This document shows, in pieces, positions 36,971 to 47,776 of a stretch of 64,000 nucleotides of DNA (positions within the stretch are counted from its first letter, which is position 1; the number at the start of each line of letters is the position of its first letter). Position numbers and translations under genes: made by a program. The notes below the pieces were generated by a model. The model searched no databases and was not told the DNA's origin. It worked only from the letters and a program-made list of their open reading frames with translations. The stretch is from NCBI GenBank assembly GCA_021647765.1, contig JAKIUD010000007.1, forward strand, positions 1 to 64,000, written 5' to 3'. This DNA is from Desulfuromusa sp. (GTDB taxonomy: Bacteria; Desulfobacterota; Desulfuromonadia; Desulfuromonadales; Geopsychrobacteraceae).

Positions 36971-37486
36971 CTACCAGCAATCATACCGAACCAGTTCATC
37001 CAAGGGTTTACGGGTTTTCACACGTCCAGCTTCTTTCGGATAGCCCAGCGGCAGCATGGCAATCGGTTTGATGCCCTCGGGAAGTCCCATTACATTGGCT
37101 ACCCTGACGGGATCAAACGCACCGATCCAGCAGGTTCCAAAGCCGAGATCAGCAGCAGCAAGGGTCATGTGGTCGATGGCAATGGCGGCATCGACCTCGC
37201 AGTAATTTTTGCCGTCGTACCGATCACGTGTCCAACCCTTGGCAGGTTCGGTGCAGATGACGATGACAACCGGCGCTTGGCGAAAAAACGGTGCCGGATA
37301 AGCAACGGCCAGCTCATCGAGCTTGACGGGATCACGCACGACAATAAAGTGGAAAGGCTGAAGATTTTTGGCAGTCGGAGCAAGATTGCCCGCCTGAAGG
37401 ATTTCGTTCAACAGCTCTTCCGGTACAGGATCGGGCTTATAACCACGAATACTGCAGCGCTTTTCGGCCAATTCAATAAACCTCAT
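36971..37486 (-). CDS. Nitroreductase family protein
   Basis: This FMN-dependent nitroreductase-fold enzyme starts MRFIELAEKRCSIRGYKPDPVPEE, where the S-x-R motif binds FMN phosphate. LAPTAKNLQPFHFIVV and GFGTCWIGAF are further family segments. The substrate is not predictable. The ATG at 37486 has AGGAGAG upstream; the longer frame to 37549 is rejected because it runs into repeat A3. Length is 171 residues. Confidence 0.9.
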   Translation of the reverse strand: MRFIELAEKRCSIRGYKPDPVPEELLNEILQAGNLAPTAKNLQPFHFIVVRDPVKLDELAVAYPAPFFRQAPVVIVICTEPAKGWTRDRYDGKNYCEVDAAIAIDHMTLAAADLGFGTCWIGAFDPVRVANVMGLPEGIKPIAMLPLGYPKEAGRVKTRKPLDELVRYDCW

Positions 37487-37520
37487 GAAATACTCTCCTC
37501 TTACTTGGAAGATGCCAGGA

Positions 37521-37678
37521 AGTAAACTCGAGACTGTCCCCAGACCCATCGGGGGCTGTCCCGAAGTTTACGAGCCACGAAGAACTGCGGTGGTTTGCGC
37601 CGCTAAAGCCTGGGACAGCCCCCATGCGAGGACAGTCCCGTTTTTGCTGGACATTTCCTTAAACTAGCGCCATTGGGG
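37521..37678. repeat. Family A repeat, copy A3 (left end missing)
   Basis: Same orientation as A1. It keeps the right terminus (TTAAACTAGCGCCATTGGGG) and both internal GGGACAGTCCC-type dyads, but its left inverted terminus is lost. It lies between the nitroreductase and the QueG-like gene. Confidence 0.88.
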
Positions 37679-37725
37679 ACATAGTCCCATCTTCGCTGGA
37701 TTGCTGAAATTTTACAATTTAAAAC

Positions 37726-38754
37726 TCACCATAGATCAATCTGTCGACGAATCAACTCACTCCCGGTGTTTTCGCGCGCCCATTGGAGCAAATCCTGCGC
37801 AGGCGAGGTCTCCATGTTTTTCAACACAACCACAGCGTTCTTGCGTAATCGGGTCACACCGGCATAGGCGGTGACATGATCTTTGATGGTACGGCGGATT
37901 TCAGCTGCAGGGGCTTTGAGCAACCATTCAAGGTCAACCGGGATGCGCATGTCGTCCTCGATTCGCGGTGGACAAACCATGGTGCAATCATCGCAACCGA
38001 ACAGCCAATCTCCAATCGACTCACTTTCCTCACGGGTAAGAGTTTCGTGCTTTTCGATGGTTAAATAGCTGATGCACTTGCGCGCATCAATCGGCTGGCC
38101 GGATCGAATTGCCCCAGTCCGACAATTCTTCACACAGGCGTGACAGGTAGCGCAAGCAAACGGTATCTGAGCCTGGTGGATGACCTCAGGCAGTTCGGCA
38201 TCGACAAAGAGGCAACCGATAAAAATCCGGGTATTCCCCAAATCGGACACCCGCAAAAGATCGTTGTCTCCCACCACGCCAAGGCCACCAACGCTGGCAA
38301 ACAGACGTTCATAGACGGGTGCAGTATCGACTGTTACTTCAGCGTGAATATTTTCGCCAAGCATCGCCCTTAGTTTATAGAGCATAGCCTGTCCGGTTAA
38401 ATGATAATCAGCTCCCCTGGCATAAGCCGAAATATAACCGAGCAGAGCGTCGTTTGCAGGTGCGGGAAACGGGTGTGTTGCTGCAGGATTGCCCCAGCGG
38501 TTGCTGAAAGTGAGCACGAGCACCGATTTGGCAAATGGGAAAGTTTTCCATGGATTGGTTTTTTCGGGGAGCATCCGTTCAAGATAGTTCATCTCGCCAT
38601 GCATCTCCAGTTTCAGCCAATCTGTCACCTGCGTACTATTTTCCTCAATCCGCTGCCGCAAGAGTGGGTTATCCATCCGGATACACGCTACTGAATGCGC
38701 CCCAATATTTCGGGAAGCTTCCGCCAACCATTCACTAAAGTTATTCCGATTCAT
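37726..38754 (-). CDS. QueG-like double-cubane iron-sulfur protein (epoxyqueuosine reductase family)
   Basis: QueG reduces epoxyqueuosine in tRNA to queuosine, using cobalamin and two [4Fe-4S] clusters. Both cluster motifs are here: CATCHACVKNC and FGCDDCTMVCPP, with KCISYLTIEKH between them, and the catalytic VDTAP segment near residue 140. The loop that usually reads GLGWIGKN in QueG is GLGVVGDND here. The 342 residues fit the family. Because tgt is also in the window, a queuosine role is reasonable, but the altered loop leaves room for a paralogue with another substrate. Confidence 0.75.
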   Translation of the reverse strand: MNRNNFSEWLAEASRNIGAHSVACIRMDNPLLRQRIEENSTQVTDWLKLEMHGEMNYLERMLPEKTNPWKTFPFAKSVLVLTFSNRWGNPAATHPFPAPANDALLGYISAYARGADYHLTGQAMLYKLRAMLGENIHAEVTVDTAPVYERLFASVGGLGVVGDNDLLRVSDLGNTRIFIGCLFVDAELPEVIHQAQIPFACATCHACVKNCRTGAIRSGQPIDARKCISYLTIEKHETLTREESESIGDWLFGCDDCTMVCPPRIEDDMRIPVDLEWLLKAPAAEIRRTIKDHVTAYAGVTRLRKNAVVVLKNMETSPAQDLLQWARENTGSELIRRQIDLW

Positions 38755-38791
38755 TTTTCTCCATTGCTGAAATCATTGAAGGAACAGGCTC

Positions 38792-38905
38792 GGATGGCGC
38801 TAAGTTTAAGAAAGTTTCCAGCAAAAACGGGACTGTCCCCGCATGGGGGCTGTCCCAGGCTTTTGCGGTGCGAACCACTGCGGTTCTTCGTGGATCGTAA
38901 ACTTC
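38792..38905. repeat. Family A repeat, copy A4 (half element fused to B4)
   Basis: Inverted relative to A1. It starts with a terminus variant (ATGGCGCTAAGTTTA) and runs through the internal dyads to GATCGTAAACTTCG, where family A sequence stops and family B sequence begins within about 3 bp. Confidence 0.85.
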
Positions 38906-38907
38906 GC

Positions 38908-39011
38908 CCTGCAAGGCGGGGTGTTTTTTCATGGGTGAAGGAATACATGGGTATGTCGAAGTCCTGAAAAACCACGACAACACAGTAGGTCGGAGTTTTT
39001 TTGACGCCATC
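38908..39011. repeat. Family B repeat, copy B4 (left end missing), overlapping the rodA stop
   Basis: About 104 bp remain, from GCAAGGCGGGG to TTTGACGCCATC. The left end of the consensus (GATGGCTAAGC) is lost at the junction with A4. The rodA stop codon (TGA, 39010-39012) overlaps the final bases. Confidence 0.85.
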
Positions 39012-40107
39012 AGAACATGAATCGCCGCATACTTACATTCATCAACAGCCCCACCCCGATCATCATCGTCACCATACTGGTTCCACCATAGGAAAAAAAT
39101 GGCAATGGCACCCCCACAACCGGGAGTAAACCAATAACCATCCCCAGATTGACAACAATATGCCAAAAAATCATTGCTGTTACCCCGACAGCTAGAAACA
39201 ACCCGAACCGGTCAGCAGCGCGTCTTGCTACATACAAACCCCAGACAATTAAGAAAAAATAGAGTGCCAGCAATACCAAGCTACCAGCAAACCCCCATTC
39301 TTCTGCAAAAACAGAAAAAGCAAAATCGGTATGCCGCTCAGGTAAAAATGAAAGTTGCGACTGGGTTCCCTGAATAAATCCTTTGCCGAAAAGCCCCCCA
39401 CTCCCCACCGCAATTTTAGACTGAATAATATGGTAACCACTGCCAAGAGGATCTGCCTCAGGATTCAAAAATGTGCGAATCCTGGCACGTTGATAATCGT
39501 GCAATCCAAACCAACCAGCCACAGCAATAAACGTCCCAAGAAGTCCTAGTACAACCAGGGTTCCACGCTTGAGCCCAGCAAACAGCAACATTGAGACTGC
39601 AATAAAAATAACCATCATAGCAGTTCCCAGATCGGGCTCTTTAAGAATTAATACCACTGGTAGCAATAATAATAGAGCTGGCTTCCAGATTTCAAACAAC
39701 CCATAACCAAATGGATTTGCTGTTTTAGAAAAAATTCGAGCCAGCACTAAAATAATAGCAACTTTAATAACCTCTCCTGGTTGTAGATTAATAAAACCAA
39801 GATTTATCCAGCGGGTTGCCCCCATGGTGGATCTGCCCAGAAGTAGCACATAGAGCAACAAGCCAAGACCTAAACAATAGAGGTGAATAGCAAAATACTC
39901 CAAGTGGCGATAGTCAACTAGGCAGATTGTCAGAGCGATCAGGATTCCACCGGATAACCAAAGCATTTGTTTCAAGTAGAGAGGGGTTCCACCAGGCTGC
40001 CAGCTGGCCGTCGCACTGAACAGATTGGCAATCCCAATCCCGGCCACAATCAGCACTGTAAACAACAACACCCAATCAAAATTAGACACCAGACGTCGAT
40101 CAAACAT
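39010..40107 (-). CDS. rodA: Rod shape-determining SEDS protein RodA
   Basis: RodA is the SEDS-family peptidoglycan glycosyltransferase that works with PBP2 in the elongasome. It has about ten membrane helices, the SEDS motif QPGEVIKVAIILVLA near residue 112, and GSGGLFGKGFIQGTQSQLSFLPERHTDF in the large periplasmic loop region. The 365 residues are typical. It starts 3 bp after mrdA, and its stop overlaps repeat B4. Confidence 0.97.
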   Translation of the reverse strand: MFDRRLVSNFDWVLLFTVLIVAGIGIANLFSATASWQPGGTPLYLKQMLWLSGGILIALTICLVDYRHLEYFAIHLYCLGLGLLLYVLLLGRSTMGATRWINLGFINLQPGEVIKVAIILVLARIFSKTANPFGYGLFEIWKPALLLLLPVVLILKEPDLGTAMMVIFIAVSMLLFAGLKRGTLVVLGLLGTFIAVAGWFGLHDYQRARIRTFLNPEADPLGSGYHIIQSKIAVGSGGLFGKGFIQGTQSQLSFLPERHTDFAFSVFAEEWGFAGSLVLLALYFFLIVWGLYVARRAADRFGLFLAVGVTAMIFWHIVVNLGMVIGLLPVVGVPLPFFSYGGTSMVTMMIGVGLLMNVSMRRFMF

Positions 40108-40110
40108 AGC

Positions 40111-41967
40111 TTATTCCTTCTGCTCCTGCGGGACTTGCCCCTTCAGCTCCATGTAGCGCTGGATAATTCGCTTGGCAATCGGCCCGGCTGCACGTCCTCC
40201 AGATTGTCCGTGTTCAACCACTACCGCAACAGCAATCTCCGGCTTTTCTGCTGGGGCATAAGCAACAAACAAAGCATGCGGACGGAAACGATAGGGAATT
40301 TCTCCATCCTTACCAAGCTTTTCTTCCTCATCAGATTTACGCCGGACAACCTGTGAGGTTCCGGTTTTTCCCGCGACCAGGACATTATCGAGATGAGCGA
40401 CCCGACCAGTTCCCCGAGCGTCATTGACAACAGCGACCAGGCCATCCTTAACAGTTTTCCAATCAGCAGCTGAATAATCAAGTTGGCGAACAATCTCAGG
40501 CTCAGGATGCAACAACAGATGACCTTCCCAGTCTTCAATCTTTCGCACTACCTGAGGTTTTAAAACTTTGCCATTATTTGCTATTGCCGCCATCATCACC
40601 GCTAATTGTATCGGGGTGGCAAGGACAAAACCCTGCCCAATTGAAGCGATAACGGTCTCCCCAGCATACCAAGGTTTATTATAATGTTGATGTTTCCACT
40701 CTTGCGAGGGCATATTACCGGAGCGCTCTCCTGCTAATGGATAGCCAGTTGGTGACCCCAGGCCGAACTCTTTGGCTGCTTTTGACAATTTATCAATACC
40801 TAGTTCCAGCCCAACCTGATAAAACCAGACATCACAGCTTTCTCTTAATGCTTTGTTGAGATTAGTCAGACCATGACCCCACTTCTTCCAACAACGATAG
40901 CGGGAACCGCCAACGACAAAATCTCCCCGGCAATCGATAGTTCGTTCTGTTCCTATGACTCCTTCACGTAGTGCCGCCAAAGCAACAATCATCTTAAATG
41001 TCGACCCTGGTGGATATTGCCCCGCAATAACTTTATTCTGCAACGGATGACGATCGTCCTTCGCTAATGCACGCCATTCATCCCCGGCGATTCCCTTGAC
41101 AAACAGAGCTGGATTAAAGGTTGGCCGGCTGACCATAGCTAAAATTTCTCCGGTCTTGACATCAAGTGCAACAGCAGCTCCAGATTCTTCGGCAAAAATT
41201 TCATCTGTCGCGCGTTGCAGTTCCCGGTCAATCGTCAGGTAAATTTTGTTGCCCGGAGTAGAAGGCTCCATCTGGAGTTGGCGCAACAGCTTCCCTTGTA
41301 CATCAACTTCAACCAGACGCCGCCCTTTTTCTCCACGCAAATAGGGTTCATACTTTTTTTCAAGGGCTGTTTTACCAACAAACTCACCAGCTCGGTACTG
41401 GTTAAAATCCCCACTCTGCAATTCTTTCTCAGTAATCTCACCAAGATAGCCAATTAAATGAGCCGCTGATCCATGTTCAAGGTAGTCGCGAACCGGACGC
41501 ACTTCGATCAGGATTCCAGGCAAATCAACACTGTGTTCCTGAACTCTCTCGACAATCTTCCGGCTAACATCCTGTGCCAACGGAACCGGGCGGTAAATCG
41601 GAAATCGCTTTCCCTCCTGCCAGCGTCGTTCCAGCTCAGAAGTTTTCATAGCAAGTAATGGAGATAATCGTTCAAACAGGAGAGACCGATTTTCTACATC
41701 CTGTCGCATAACAGAAACTTGAAACGAAGGGCGATTATCCACCAATAAGACCCCGTTACGGTCAAAGATTGGGCCTCGGGGAGCATCCAGCGACAAAACC
41801 CGGGTGCGATTACGAATAGAACGCGCCTGAAGATCTTCATAGCTGACAATTTGCAGATACCAAAGCCGGAGGAGTAACAGTAAAAATACTATGCCTGCTG
41901 CCACAGAATAAAATAAAAAACGGCTTTGAACGGCAGGTAATTCTTTCCATTTTTGATCAAGAGCCAT
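40111..41967 (-). CDS. mrdA: Penicillin-binding protein 2 (elongasome transpeptidase)
   Basis: This class B penicillin-binding protein has one N-terminal membrane anchor (about 15-38), a dimerisation domain and a transpeptidase domain. The active-site motifs are visible: S-x-x-K in GSTFKMIVALA, S-x-N-type RESCDVWFY (SCD), and KTG in VAGKTGTSQVV. The 618 residues are normal. Its start overlaps mreD by 11 bp and rodA follows after 3 bp. Confidence 0.97.
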   Translation of the reverse strand: MALDQKWKELPAVQSRFLFYSVAAGIVFLLLLLRLWYLQIVSYEDLQARSIRNRTRVLSLDAPRGPIFDRNGVLLVDNRPSFQVSVMRQDVENRSLLFERLSPLLAMKTSELERRWQEGKRFPIYRPVPLAQDVSRKIVERVQEHSVDLPGILIEVRPVRDYLEHGSAAHLIGYLGEITEKELQSGDFNQYRAGEFVGKTALEKKYEPYLRGEKGRRLVEVDVQGKLLRQLQMEPSTPGNKIYLTIDRELQRATDEIFAEESGAAVALDVKTGEILAMVSRPTFNPALFVKGIAGDEWRALAKDDRHPLQNKVIAGQYPPGSTFKMIVALAALREGVIGTERTIDCRGDFVVGGSRYRCWKKWGHGLTNLNKALRESCDVWFYQVGLELGIDKLSKAAKEFGLGSPTGYPLAGERSGNMPSQEWKHQHYNKPWYAGETVIASIGQGFVLATPIQLAVMMAAIANNGKVLKPQVVRKIEDWEGHLLLHPEPEIVRQLDYSAADWKTVKDGLVAVVNDARGTGRVAHLDNVLVAGKTGTSQVVRRKSDEEEKLGKDGEIPYRFRPHALFVAYAPAEKPEIAVAVVVEHGQSGGRAAGPIAKRIIQRYMELKGQVPQEQKE

Positions 41968-42493
41968 GATGTTTACTCTGGTAAATCAGACCAGCCAGGC
42001 CTGATCGATAGCCGAATAGACGCTGAAATCGAAGCAATAGAACCAAGAATATGGCGGAAAATATTATATTTATCAGAAGCTGCTTAGGAAGGGCTGGCAA
42101 TAAAATATGGAGAACAGGTGCAGAGTCGGCAAGAACAGTCAGATAAAAACCTACGAGGAGATTTTGAAGCAATGTTCCAGCGGCAATCAGCAACAACAAC
42201 AGGGAAGGGCTCTCAATATTAAGATTCTCCGAAAGTACCCGCGTTACCAGAACAATAACTAGATAAACCGAAACATACAAACCAAGACTGGGGCCACAAA
42301 AACTATCCTGAAGGGCTCCCAGCAACAGACCCGTGATAAGTGCTCGAGGTAAATTTTCACTCAACCCCAGATAAAGGATCAAGATCAAGATAAGATTTGG
42401 TCGCCAATTAGGGGATAGAAATAATGGCAGGACACTACTCTGCAGTAAGGCAAAAAATATCCCGGTAAGCATAAATAGAAAAAAACCTTTCAT
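41957..42493 (-). CDS. mreD: Rod shape-determining protein MreD
   Basis: This 178-residue, very hydrophobic protein has five or six membrane helices, including FFLFMLTGIFFALLQSSVLPLF and NLILILILYLGLSENLPRA. Size, topology and position between mreC and mrdA identify it as MreD, the membrane partner linking MreB and MreC to the elongasome. It overlaps mreC by 4 bp. Confidence 0.93.
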   Translation of the reverse strand: MKGFFLFMLTGIFFALLQSSVLPLFLSPNWRPNLILILILYLGLSENLPRALITGLLLGALQDSFCGPSLGLYVSVYLVIVLVTRVLSENLNIESPSLLLLLIAAGTLLQNLLVGFYLTVLADSAPVLHILLPALPKQLLINIIFSAIFLVLLLRFQRLFGYRSGLAGLIYQSKHHGS

Positions 42494-43320
42494 TGGTTCT
42501 CTCCGACAATAACCATAACCTCTTCAAGATGTGAAAAATCAACCGCTGGCATTGCTTTGACCCGTTGAAATAAGCCAAATTGATCTTTTTCGACAGACTT
42601 AATCTGACCAAGAGGCAAGCCCTTTGGAAAAACCCCTCCCATTCCCGAGGTCACCAGCAAGTCTCCTATTTGAATATCGGCATCACGCAAAGCATATTCG
42701 ATAGATAAATCTGCACCGCGTCCACGAGCAATTCCACGGGTTCGGGTTCGCTGAATCAGGGCAGCAATAGCTGAAGAGGCATCCGTTATCAATAGAACCC
42801 TGGAGCTGTCTGGTGCAATTTTTATAATACGTCCGACCACGCCTTGTGCAGCGACTACTGGAGAACCGTTGCGCAATCCGGCTCGGATCCCTTTATCGAT
42901 AATAATTGTCCGCGCCCAGTTACTGGCATCTTCACCAATGACCTGTGCGGGCAAAGCTGGACGATCCAGGTCATCGACAAAAGCCAATAGTTTGCGTAAC
43001 CGTTCATTTTGCAAGGAAATTTCCTGAACTTGTTGCAGTTGGGAGTGCAGTTCTAAATTTTCTTGTTCAAGTTCAAGATTGCGCTGCCGGGCATCGACCA
43101 ACCAGAGGTAGTTCCGCCAAGTTTCGGAGACAGTGTCAGCAATACCATCAATGCTAGACTGAAAAGGTGCCGCAAAGGTGAGAACGGCACGTTCAAAAAA
43201 TGTGGTGGCGGTTTTCTGGCGAAGATTATAGGAATAGAGAATCACTGTTGCCAGCACAAGAATAATGGTCAGTAACAAAAACTGATAGCGTCTTAACAGC
43301 TCACGCACTGGCTGCTCCAA
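42490..43320 (-). CDS. mreC: Rod shape-determining protein MreC
   Basis: MreC has a short cytoplasmic tail, one membrane helix (FLLLTIILVLATVILYSY), a coiled coil (about 65-110, NLELEQENLELHSQLQQVQ) and a periplasmic beta domain. The 276 residues fit. The apparent start is TTG at 43320; no better ATG is available before the membrane helix and the ribosome site is weak, so low initiation is likely. A terminator-like hairpin separates it from mreB, which would reduce mreC relative to mreB. Confidence 0.94.
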   Translation of the reverse strand: MEQPVRELLRRYQFLLLTIILVLATVILYSYNLRQKTATTFFERAVLTFAAPFQSSIDGIADTVSETWRNYLWLVDARQRNLELEQENLELHSQLQQVQEISLQNERLRKLLAFVDDLDRPALPAQVIGEDASNWARTIIIDKGIRAGLRNGSPVVAAQGVVGRIIKIAPDSSRVLLITDASSAIAALIQRTRTRGIARGRGADLSIEYALRDADIQIGDLLVTSGMGGVFPKGLPLGQIKSVEKDQFGLFQRVKAMPAVDFSHLEEVMVIVGENQ

Positions 43321-43360
43321 GCGAACCCAGGTTAAAAATCGACCGAGGCAACAACACTAA

Positions 43361-43385
43361 AAAAGGAGGATCGGTTGATCCTCCC
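43361..43385 (-). terminator. Terminator or attenuator between mreB and mreC
   Basis: A stem AGGAGGATC (43364-43372) pairs with 43377-43385 across the loop GGTT. On the minus strand it is followed by a T-run (plus-strand A-run 43359-43364). It lies inside the mreBCD operon, so it probably sets a high mreB to mreCD transcript ratio. Confidence 0.8.
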
Positions 43386-43423
43386 TGAAGATTATCACGA
43401 TACTTCCAGATCATACCCTGATA

Positions 43424-44473
<1,050 letters not shown>

Positions 44474-44536
44474 CTATCCTATAGACGCCGAAATCGGCTT
44501 AAAATATTAAGTCATCATTCTGCTAAAAGCTCGGCC

Positions 44537-44565
44537 ACTCTAGCAAACCAACTATTTTTAAGCAA
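44537..44565 (-). promoter_or_regulatory. Promoter of mreB
   Basis: The minus strand has TTGCTT (44560-44565), a 17-bp spacer, and an extended -10 TGCTAGAGT (core TAGAGT at 44537-44542). The implied leader of about 60 bases carries a small GCCGA-TTT-TCGGC hairpin at 44487-44499. Confidence 0.6.
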
Positions 44566-44676
44566 GCGTTAAGCTCGCAAAAAATGATTGCTTTTCAGCA
44601 AATTGCTGGTCTAACATACCAACTTACATTTTTTGTCACATGTTATCCAAAAATACTGCTGAGGAGTTTCATTGTA

Positions 44677-46635
44677 ATGCTTCAATTTGTCAGATCAAAA
44701 CAAAAATCACTCTTGATCAAAATTGCCTTTGGCGTGATCATTCTGAGTTTTGTCATTGGCTATACCATGCTTACAGCACCCTCCGACCAGAGGGCAAATC
44801 AGGGTGGAAATATTGCTGCTCGCGTCAATGGTGACGAGATTAGTTACTCAGACTATCAGAACAGTTACAGCAATCTCTACAACCTGTACCAAAATATCTA
44901 TCAAGGTAAATTTGATGCCAGACTGGAAAAACAACTCAACCTGCCGAAGCAGGCACTACGGCAATTGATTGAAGAATCACTCTTGATCAACCAAGCAAGC
45001 CAACTCAATATTGAAGTAACTCAAGAGGAATTAATTGACAGTATTGCCAATTATGATGCTTTTCAGATCGGTGGTAAGTTCAATCGAGACCGCTACCTTG
45101 AGGTTCTCAATTATCAACGCATGGATCCGGAACAATTTGAGTCAACGCAGAGGAAACAACTGCTGGCTCAAAAAGTACGAGCCAAATTGCAACAGGATGC
45201 CAGTGTCAGCGACGCCGAAATTGCTGCAGCTTTTCATCGGGAAAATGACAAAATCAACCTTAACTATGTTTGGATATCTCCGGCTCTAGTGGAATCCAAG
45301 GTTAGCGTAACTGATGCTGGGTTAAAATCATTCTTTGAGAAAAACATTGAGAAATTTAGAGTTCCGGAAAAAGTCTCGCTACGCTACCTGCAATTCGACC
45401 CAGCTCGATATGTAGACAAAGTGGGCACATTGAGTGATGAGGATCTCCAGCGCTACTACCGCCGCAATCTTGATCAATTTGAAATTGAGGAACAGGTTAA
45501 AGCTGCACATATTTTGCTGCGTGTTGCAAAAGATGCTAATGAAGAAGTCGTTCAAAAAAGGCAGAAATTAGCCAACGAGCTGCTGCAACAACTCCAGAAT
45601 GGTGCCAATTTTGCACAACTGGCGAAAGCCTACTCAGACGACAAAAGTAACGCGGCCACTGGTGGTGAACTCGGTACTTTCGGTCGCGGAACCATGGTTA
45701 GAGAGTTTGAGGATGCTGTCTTTGCCTTACGTCCGGGGCAACTGAGCAAAGTGATTCGAACTCCACTTGGCTTCCATATCATCAAAGTAGAAGAATATAT
45801 TGAACCTGGGGTGCAACCCCTCGTCGAAGCAATTGAAAAGGTTAAAACCGGTCTGAAACAGGAAAAATCCCGGCAACTGGCCTACGAAAAAGCAATGGAT
45901 GCTTACAATATAAATCGCAAAACAGGAGATTTAAAAGCGGCAGCAACAGCTAATGATCTGGGAATCAAGGAAACCGGTTTTTTCTCAGTGAACGACGCAA
46001 TTGACGGCATTGGCAAAGTGGCAGAAATCAGCCAAGCGGCCTTTGCTTTGAAGCCTGGTGAACTGGCTCGGCCAAAACAAACCACTCAGGGAGTTTTTCT
46101 GTTTACTCTGAAAGAGCGACAAGCCAGTCACTTGCCCGAGCTTGCCAAGGTTAAACCTATAGTTGAACAGGCCTATCGAACCGAACAAGCACAGTCTTTG
46201 GCCAAAGAGTTGGCGGACAAGTTACTTGCCGAGGCAACCGTTAAAAAAAGCCTGATAAGTGCAGCTAAAAACTTAAAATTGACTGTTGAGGAGTCGGGTG
46301 ATTTCAGTCGTAGTTTCGGCTCTTTTATCCCCCGCATTGGTTCATCTCAAGAACTTTCTGAGGCGGCTTTTTCTTTAACTGAAGCAGCACCAATTGCAGC
46401 AAAAGTTTATACTATTGGAGATAGATACCTGGTTGCCAGCCTAAAACATGCTGAAGTGGCCGATTTTAAAAGCTTGGCTGATGCAGACCTCAACCAACTG
46501 AAGAACCGACTTCTGGCTGAGAAAAAAGAGCAGATAGTTGCTGAAAAAATATCTCAGTTAATACAAACAGCTGAAATTGAAATTTTAGTTCCCGATTTAG
46601 TCAGCGCCTTTAGCAGTGGAGAAAGTAAAATATGA
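44677..46635 (+). CDS. ppiD: PpiD/SurA-like peptidyl-prolyl isomerase, membrane anchored
   Basis: This is a periplasmic folding factor with one N-terminal membrane helix ([17 protein letters not shown], about 13-29), a SurA-N/PpiD-type helical chaperone part, and one parvulin domain (about 240-340: [29 protein letters not shown]). I chose 44677 because GAGGAG lies 10 bases upstream and the membrane helix is then near the start; the frame is open from 44584. Length is 652 residues, typical of PpiD. It overlaps purC by 4 bp, an unusual coupling. Confidence 0.9.
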   Translation: MLQFVRSKQKSLLIKIAFGVIILSFVIGYTMLTAPSDQRANQGGNIAARVNGDEISYSDYQNSYSNLYNLYQNIYQGKFDARLEKQLNLPKQALRQLIEESLLINQASQLNIEVTQEELIDSIANYDAFQIGGKFNRDRYLEVLNYQRMDPEQFESTQRKQLLAQKVRAKLQQDASVSDAEIAAAFHRENDKINLNYVWISPALVESKVSVTDAGLKSFFEKNIEKFRVPEKVSLRYLQFDPARYVDKVGTLSDEDLQRYYRRNLDQFEIEEQVKAAHILLRVAKDANEEVVQKRQKLANELLQQLQNGANFAQLAKAYSDDKSNAATGGELGTFGRGTMVREFEDAVFALRPGQLSKVIRTPLGFHIIKVEEYIEPGVQPLVEAIEKVKTGLKQEKSRQLAYEKAMDAYNINRKTGDLKAAATANDLGIKETGFFSVNDAIDGIGKVAEISQAAFALKPGELARPKQTTQGVFLFTLKERQASHLPELAKVKPIVEQAYRTEQAQSLAKELADKLLAEATVKKSLISAAKNLKLTVEESGDFSRSFGSFIPRIGSSQELSEAAFSLTEAAPIAAKVYTIGDRYLVASLKHAEVADFKSLADADLNQLKNRLLAEKKEQIVAEKISQLIQTAEIEILVPDLVSAFSSGESKI

Positions 46636-47513
46636 CACCGATTATCACTCAAACAGATTGCCCGGCACTTAACCTGATCAACCAGGGAAAAGTCAGGGAT
46701 ATTTATGACCTGGGAGAACATCTACTGATCGTCGCCAGTGATCGAATATCTGCCTTTGACGTCATCATGAATGAAGGTATTCCCCAAAAAGGCTACGTCC
46801 TGACCCAAATTTCTAAATTCTGGTTTGAACAAATGTCTGACCTGGTTCCACATCATCTGATTTCAACTGACATCAAGGACTTTCCAGCGATTACCCATCA
46901 GTATCGAGATCAGCTGGAAGGACGCAGCATGTTGGCAAAAAAAGCACAACCGCTGCCAATAGAATGTATTGTGCGCGGATATCTGTCCGGTAGTGGCTGG
47001 AAAGAATATCAACAATCTGGTTCCCTTTGCAGCATTCCATTACCAACCGGTCTGGTGCAAAGTGATAAACTCCCCGAAACGCTGTTCACCCCATCGACTA
47101 AAGCTGAACTTGGTGAGCATGACGAAAACATCTCCTTCGAGCAAGCGATTGAACTCTGCGGAGCTGAGACAGCTCAACAAGTCAGTGATATCAGCATCAA
47201 AATTTATGAACGCGCCCGTGATCTGGCTGACAAAAAAGGGATCATTATTGCTGATACAAAGTTTGAGTTTGGCCTGTTAGATGGTCAACTCATCTGGATT
47301 GATGAAGCCTTAACTCCCGATTCATCACGCTTCTGGCCTAAAGATCAATATCAGCCAGGTGGCCCACAACCCAGTTTTGACAAACAATTCTTACGCGACT
47401 ATCTGGAAACTCTCGATTGGGGGAAACAAGCGCCTGCCCCAAAATTACCAGAAGAGATCGTCCGCAAAACCGGTGAAAAATACCTGGAAGCTCTTAAACG
47501 CCTGACCGCTTAA
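46632..47513 (+). CDS. purC: Phosphoribosylaminoimidazole-succinocarboxamide synthase
   Basis: PurC joins CAIR and aspartate to give SAICAR in purine synthesis. The opening [25 protein letters not shown], the [13 protein letters not shown] segment, and [10 protein letters not shown] with [10 protein letters not shown] are diagnostic. The 293 residues match the longer yeast-ADE1-like class. It overlaps the end of ppiD by 4 bp (ATGA). Confidence 0.97.
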   Translation: MTPIITQTDCPALNLINQGKVRDIYDLGEHLLIVASDRISAFDVIMNEGIPQKGYVLTQISKFWFEQMSDLVPHHLISTDIKDFPAITHQYRDQLEGRSMLAKKAQPLPIECIVRGYLSGSGWKEYQQSGSLCSIPLPTGLVQSDKLPETLFTPSTKAELGEHDENISFEQAIELCGAETAQQVSDISIKIYERARDLADKKGIIIADTKFEFGLLDGQLIWIDEALTPDSSRFWPKDQYQPGGPQPSFDKQFLRDYLETLDWGKQAPAPKLPEEIVRKTGEKYLEALKRLTA

Positions 47514-47564
47514 TTATATCTTGGCAGAAGCGGGTTAAAGCACATCTAAATCCCTGTTATTTTC

Positions 47565-47600
47565 ACGCAAGCCATGGTGCTTCTGCACCATGGCTTGCGT
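47565..47600. repeat. Perfect 16-bp inverted repeat after purC
   Basis: ACGCAAGCCATGGTGC (47565-47580) pairs perfectly with 47585-47600 across the loop TTCT. It lies 52 bp after the purC stop but is not followed by a T-run on either strand, so it is either a terminator without a T-tract or a structured 3' end. The rest of the 263-bp gap shows nothing further. Confidence 0.75.
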
Positions 47601-47776
47601 GTCCCACACACCATTCCGTCACCTGCTCAAATCTCATCTTCAAAACAAAACAATGTTTGCTATATGTATGTTTTTGTCATATATTGTCTTTCGCTTCTCA
47701 TGAAGAAAAAAGTAGGCATTTAAGTACCAAAGAATAGTTTCATGTTCCAGATTTTCGATATAAGGTCTCTTGATCT

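Noticed and set aside
38695..39166. Plus- and minus-strand frames across the A4-B4 composite
   Set aside because: They are translations of repeat DNA and antisense rodA; the peptide recurs at other A copies only because the repeat does.
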